9,472 nucleotides of DNA from assembly GCA_031278965.1 (NCBI GenBank), contig JAITJJ010000008.1, positions 1-9,472 on the forward strand, in the 5' to 3' direction. Numbering within the stretch: the stretch's first letter is position 1; every line of letters starts with the position of its first letter. The stretch comes from Deferribacteraceae bacterium (GTDB lineage: Bacteria > Chrysiogenota > Deferribacteres > Deferribacterales > JAISNW01). The translations under genes were made by a program, and so were the position numbers. The notes beneath the pieces were generated by a model, which was not told where the DNA came from, did not search any database, and was given only the letters and a program-made list of their open reading frames with translations. Positions 5,825 to 9,472 of the stretch are shown here, one piece after another.

Positions 5825-6988
5825 TTAATTCTCTTCAAACCTCTTTTTTATAACGCTCCCTATTACAAGGATTGCTGGTCTCGCGCACTTTTTTGCCATC
5901 TCCCCAAGCTCTCCTATGGTGCCGAATACAGCGGCCTGCTCCGGAGTGTCTACTCTAGATATGAATGCGGCGGGGGTATCAGCCTCCACCCCGTATCTAA
6001 CGGCGCTCTCTTTTATCCTATCCGCAAAGGAGTGCGCCATTAAAACTATGAAAGTTCCGCCGTTTTTCACCTGCGAAAGCCACCCGTCATTATAAATAGC
6101 GCCTTTCAAGTGGGCGGAAACCACTGTTATGGAAGATGAAACGCCGCGGATAGTGGGAACGATCCCCGCGCTTAAAAGCCCCGATGTAACAGAGCTTACT
6201 CCGCTCACTATTTCCACCTCTATATCTTTTTCAATGAGATATGCCGCTTCCTCGTATAGACGCCCGAAAATTGAAGGATCCCCGCCCTTCAACCTTCCCA
6301 CGGTAAACCCCTGTTCCGCAAAATCCGAGAGGATACGGTTGATCCTTTCCTGCGGCAAGGGGTGTGCTCCCTTCTTTTTCCCCGTATCCACTTTTAGGCA
6401 CTTCCTAGGCAGTAAGGCGCGGATATCCTCCCCCACCGTCAGGTCAATGAGGACGGCATCAAGGGTGTTTAAGAGCTTTAACCCTTTTAGAGTCAGGTTG
6501 TCAAGCGAGCCGGGGCCTGCTCCTATCAGATAAACTTTGCCTTTTTCGCCGCGGAACGGGAGAGGGGGGAGCACCGCCTTTATATAATTTCGCACCATCC
6601 GGGCGGCAACTGGGGATGTGCCGCCGCTGCTTACGGATATGCAATAATCCCCGTCCCTATAGTTGGCTTCAAAGAAAAAATCGCAATACTCCGGCGTATC
6701 CACACAGTTTAAGAGAAACCCTCTCCGCTTTCTCTCATTCCAGAGGAGCTTTGACAGCTCTCTATCCTCCGTTGCGTTGACCACAATGTCAAATCCCTTT
6801 GAGTCCTCAAGTTCAAAGCGCTTTAGGATTATCGGAAAGGTGCTGAAGAATATATCCTTTTTGTTTTCCGCAATTATAACAATGGATGAGCCGCTTTCAA
6901 GAAGCCCCGCGGCTTTTATGGCGGCGGCTCTCCCTGCTCCGATAAGGAGAATCTTTTTTGGGGTAAAGGCAAGGGGTAAAATCTTCAC
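5825..6988 (-). CDS. cysG: Compact bifunctional siroheme synthase (precorrin-2 dehydrogenase/ferrochelatase fused to uroporphyrinogen-III methyltransferase)
   Basis: CysG makes siroheme from uroporphyrinogen III by two SAM methylations, NAD-dependent oxidation and iron insertion. Numbered from GTG 6988 (387 aa), the N-terminal Rossmann part (~11-140) shows the GAG turn (17-19), NCVDTP with Asp97 (the expected acid of both dehydrogenase and chelatase steps, E. coli Asp104), and VSSGGTSPVAAR. The methyltransferase (~150-387) shows GAGPG (156-160), Asp182, TGKKKG with Lys204, and RLKGGDPSIFGR (232-243). Its YDRLV segment has become IDLTV, with the Asp kept. The helical dimerisation/linker domain of ~65-80 residues found in E. 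coli CysG (457 aa) is reduced to about ten residues. GTG 6988 is preferred: it overlaps the upstream stop as GTGA and gives MKILPLAF, like E. coli MDHLPIF. A TTG at 7012 after GGCGG would add eight residues. It supplies the cofactor of the neighbouring reductase. Confidence 0.9.
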   Translation of the reverse strand: MKILPLAFTPKKILLIGAGRAAAIKAAGLLESGSSIVIIAENKKDIFFSTFPIILKRFELEDSKGFDIVVNATEDRELSKLLWNERKRRGFLLNCVDTPEYCDFFFEANYRDGDYCISVSSGGTSPVAARMVRNYIKAVLPPLPFRGEKGKVYLIGAGPGSLDNLTLKGLKLLNTLDAVLIDLTVGEDIRALLPRKCLKVDTGKKKGAHPLPQERINRILSDFAEQGFTVGRLKGGDPSIFGRLYEEAAYLIEKDIEVEIVSGVSSVTSGLLSAGIVPTIRGVSSSITVVSAHLKGAIYNDGWLSQVKNGGTFIVLMAHSFADRIKESAVRYGVEADTPAAFISRVDTPEQAAVFGTIGELGEMAKKCARPAILVIGSVIKKRFEEN

Positions 6989-9273
6989 TTTTTCTTTATT
7001 TTTACGCTCCAATATCCGCCTTCATCTATCTGTTCCCCCACGGTATGGCCTTCGGCGGCGGCGGAGCGGGGGACGTTTTCAATGGGAGCCCCGTCGTCAA
7101 GATAAACCTCTATTTCGTCGCCGCTCTTAATCTTTGCAAGCTCCACTTTAGTTTTTACAAAGTTCATAGGGCAGGCAACTCCTCTTAGATCTATCACAGG
7201 CGCTGCCTTTTCGGGCTTTATAGCCTCCTCTTTGGCGGCAATGCGCTCCCCCGCAAACTTTAAAGTGTTATCCATTGTTGAATAGAGCTTTAGAACCGCA
7301 TCCGCCAACTTTACAACCCCTATCTCAGCCGCGCCTTCCAAAAGCGGGGCAAACTCTGGAGCTACCAGAGCGGTATCTATGAAATATCTCTTAAAGGCGG
7401 AAAAAACCTCGTTTTCTTCTCTGACATCTTCCCCCCTTGTAACAATGAGCATCCTTGCGGCAAGCAGACGAATAAGGGAAAGCTCCCCCGCAGATCTGCC
7501 GCTCTGCAGCGCCTTTTCCAGAGCGGTTTTATCCGCTTCCAAAAGATCATATATCCCTGCGCTGCACTCTCCCGTGCCGCGCCCTTTTAAAGAAAATATC
7601 TCATTTGAATACAGATCATAATACGGGTTTTTATCTTCTTCAAAGGGGGGAATTTGAAGATATTTCAGGGAAATTTCCCTTATACGCTCTCCGCCTCCGT
7701 TGTCAACCCACGCTGTAAAATCGCTCTCCTGCCCCTTAGCCTCCTGCCAAACCGAGAGAATGTCGGCGGTAAAAGCCGCCAGATGAAAGGCGCTTATATC
7801 CCCCATATTTGCCGCAAATTCCGCTTTCCCGCTTTTATTTCCAGCCCCCGCAACTACCCCATAAGCGGGATAGGAAACATTGCCCTCCCGTTTTGCCTTG
7901 CCGTAAAAGCCTATGTCGGCGGTGAGATGCCGTCCGCAGCTGTTGGGGCAGCCGGATATATTGATCTTTAGTCCGGAGAGATCATCCAATGACCCATTTA
8001 GCTGGAGCGCCGCCAACTTTTTCTCTATCGCTTTAAACGCCCCGCGGGAGTTTGTGATCCCAAGCTGACATGTTCCCGCCCCCGCACAAACGGATATATC
8101 GCCTATTATGGCGGCTCTTGCAACAAGGGGAGAGAGTTTTTTTAAAAGCGGATAGAGCAAGACGGCTTCACTTGCCTTGAGATTCCTCAAATATATGTTC
8201 TGATCCGTTCCGAACCTGACACTTTCGCCTTCTCTATATGAGAGGGCGCAAGAGAGCTCTTTCAGATGAGCAGAATTTATATCCCCAAGATATAACGGGA
8301 CTTTTACCGCAAAATACCCCGCCTCTTTCTGCGGAATAACAAACCTCTCCCACCATAGCTTTTCTTCCGAATTTAGATCGGGGATACCGTCATCAATCGG
8401 AAGGAGTTCCGGTATGGACTTTAATGGCATCTCCCACTCAATACTCTCTTTCAATTCGCCATATTTGCTGTCTGTCAGGCTTTTTAACTTTTCCAGCCCT
8501 ATCTGCTCAAGGAGGAATCTTAGGCGCGCCGCTGTTTTATCCCTACGGTTGCCGTGCTCGCAAAAAACTTCCTTAACCGCTTCTGCCAAGAGAAACACCT
8601 CGCCCTCCGGTAAGAATTCCCGAAAAGGCACACCTACTCTGGACTTTCCGCCCATCCCGCCGCCTATGAATACTCTGAAGCCTTTTACCCCGTTCTCTAT
8701 CTTCGCTGCAAAACCGAGGTCTGTTACCTCGCTGTCAAATGTGTCTTCGGGATTCCCGCTGAAGGCGATCTTATATTTTCTGGGAAGGTTATAGGAATCC
8801 TTTCTTTCAAGCATCTTTATATTCAGGGCGATGAGGTGCGGCGTAACGTCGAAAAGCTCTCCCTTTGCTGCGCCTGCCAGGGGGCTGGCTGTTATATTTC
8901 TGACGGTGTTGCCGCCTCCTCCCCTATTGGTGAGCCCCGCGGCATGAAGCACCTCTATGACTTCAATAAAATCACCTATCATAACACCGTGTATCTGCGC
9001 TCCCGCACGGGTTGTTACATGAAGGCGGCCATCTCCGAACTTTTCCGCAAGCTCCGCCAGAGTTGCAAGTTGTTGAACGCTTACAATACCTCCCGGAAGT
9101 TTTGCCCTAACCATAAAGGTGTCTCTGGTTCTCTGTTCGTAGATACCAAAGGGAACTCGGTTTGCCTTGAAAGCGGTGTTATCCGCCTTTCCGTCCATAT
9201 AAGCGAGGTATATCTCCCTAAACTTCTCCAGATCGGCAGATAGGAAAGGAGGAAGCTCATACAAGCGGTTCAT
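6985..9273 (-). CDS. Sulfite reductase hemoprotein (NirA/Sir type) with C-terminal TusA-like domain
   Basis: The protein is predicted to reduce sulfite to sulfide by six electrons at a siroheme-[4Fe-4S] centre. The reductase occupies ~1-510 of 762 residues. Siroheme and anion contacts are visible (RLHVTTRAGAQIHG at 83-96, VRNITASPLAG at 124-134, and Lys166/Lys168 in LPRKYKIAFSG). The four cluster cysteines are C396 and C402 (CAGAGTC) and C442 and C446 (CPNSC). Residues ~545-680 form a helical region I cannot assign, starting near GRGTGECSAG. Residues ~692-762 resemble TusA/SirA sulfur-transfer domains, with Cys701 in ACPMNF, although the second Pro of CPxP is Asn. No flavoprotein subunit is visible, so ferredoxin is the likely donor. 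Nitrite reduction is possible by family, but the JAMM and CysG neighbours favour sulfite. The ATG overlaps the upstream stop (ATGA) and has GAGGTG nine bases before it. Confidence 0.9.
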   Translation of the reverse strand: MNRLYELPPFLSADLEKFREIYLAYMDGKADNTAFKANRVPFGIYEQRTRDTFMVRAKLPGGIVSVQQLATLAELAEKFGDGRLHVTTRAGAQIHGVMIGDFIEVIEVLHAAGLTNRGGGGNTVRNITASPLAGAAKGELFDVTPHLIALNIKMLERKDSYNLPRKYKIAFSGNPEDTFDSEVTDLGFAAKIENGVKGFRVFIGGGMGGKSRVGVPFREFLPEGEVFLLAEAVKEVFCEHGNRRDKTAARLRFLLEQIGLEKLKSLTDSKYGELKESIEWEMPLKSIPELLPIDDGIPDLNSEEKLWWERFVIPQKEAGYFAVKVPLYLGDINSAHLKELSCALSYREGESVRFGTDQNIYLRNLKASEAVLLYPLLKKLSPLVARAAIIGDISVCAGAGTCQLGITNSRGAFKAIEKKLAALQLNGSLDDLSGLKINISGCPNSCGRHLTADIGFYGKAKREGNVSYPAYGVVAGAGNKSGKAEFAANMGDISAFHLAAFTADILSVWQEAKGQESDFTAWVDNGGGERIREISLKYLQIPPFEEDKNPYYDLYSNEIFSLKGRGTGECSAGIYDLLEADKTALEKALQSGRSAGELSLIRLLAARMLIVTRGEDVREENEVFSAFKRYFIDTALVAPEFAPLLEGAAEIGVVKLADAVLKLYSTMDNTLKFAGERIAAKEEAIKPEKAAPVIDLRGVACPMNFVKTKVELAKIKSGDEIEVYLDDGAPIENVPRSAAAEGHTVGEQIDEGGYWSVKIKKK

Positions 9274-9472
9274 CTCATCACCTCAATTTCTTCGGCGGTT
9301 GCTGCCCCGCCTTTTATCTTGAAAGATTTCAGAGCAACTTTTCCGCCTGCTAACGACACTATGATATAGCTTAATTTTGGGTCGGTCAGCTTTTTTAAGT
9401 CCTCCTCCGAAGGGCGGGCAGGGGTTTCGGGGTGGGAGTGGTAGCAGGCGGTCAACTTTATGCCCAGCCTTA
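9270..9472 (-). CDS. JAMM-motif metalloprotease (Mec/HcyD-like), N-terminus outside the window
   Basis: The last 67 codons of a Mov34/MPN/PAD-1 family zinc protease are present; the frame stays open through the right edge. The JAMM zinc motif is plain: ACYHSHPETPARPSEEDL carries the two histidines, Pro, Ser and Asp of HxHP-x6-SxxD, and YIIVSL follows as the next core strand. The Glu of the motif lies beyond the edge. The TTG at 9455 is an internal Leu, since RLGIKLTACYHSH reads continuously through it. Bacterial members next to sulfite reductase genes act on ubiquitin-like sulfur carriers: Mec of Mycobacterium frees cysteine from CysO, and HcyD of Wolinella trims HcyS and frees homocysteine. 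The ATGA overlap with the reductase gene supports a shared pathway. Which amino acid is made cannot be told here. Confidence 0.88.
   Translation of the reverse strand, partial: RLGIKLTACYHSHPETPARPSEEDLKKLTDPKLSYIIVSLAGGKVALKSFKIKGGAATAEEIEVMR

Noticed and set aside
8836..9243. A 135-codon open frame opposite the sulfite reductase gene, and similar frames opposite cysG
   Set aside because: They lie antisense to genes with fully conserved motifs, show no family features and have no ribosome-binding support; they are by-products of the real coding frames.

Overview
The window looks like a chromosomal segment from a Gram-negative-type bacterium: it has an enoyl-ACP reductase of the FabI type, a lipobox lipoprotein, queuosine tRNA modification and a DksA-like transcription factor. 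The phylum cannot be fixed from the sequence. The short primary-like sigma factor lacks region 1.1, which argues against an ordinary gamma-proteobacterium. I see no mobile element, CRISPR array, tRNA or rRNA. Both outermost genes are cut by the window edges.

Left part (1-4034, mostly + strand): the 3' two thirds of fabI converge on a membrane-anchored M23 peptidase gene on the minus strand. A 240-base divergent spacer separates that gene from rlmH and dksA, which read rightward as a close pair. The spacer holds predicted promoters on both strands and a 32-bp dyad element. tgt follows behind its own predicted promoter, which lies so close to the ATG that the mRNA may be leaderless. A small DUF493 (YbeD-like) gene closes the run. 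The theme is translation and its control: 23S rRNA methylation, tRNA queuosine insertion and RNA polymerase regulation.

Middle (4035-5824): a 286-base convergent spacer contains a strong hairpin terminator for the minus-strand sigma factor gene. A small lipoprotein gene of unknown function lies upstream of the sigma gene on the same strand.

Right part (5825-9472, minus strand): a tightly packed sulfur operon is read leftward. The order is a JAMM-motif metalloprotease (partial), a sulfite reductase hemoprotein fused to an unassigned helical domain and a C-terminal TusA-like domain, then a compact CysG-type siroheme synthase. The first junction is a 4-base ATGA stop/start overlap, and the second probably a GTGA overlap, so translation is likely coupled. 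CysG would make the siroheme that the reductase needs. The reductase makes sulfide. The JAMM protease fits protein-thiocarboxylate sulfur pathways (Mec/CysO for cysteine, HcyD/HcyS for homocysteine), in which it trims the carrier and frees the new amino acid. The carrier, its activating enzyme and the PLP synthase would be expected just beyond the right edge. This cluster, with its unusual reductase architecture, is the most interesting part of the window.
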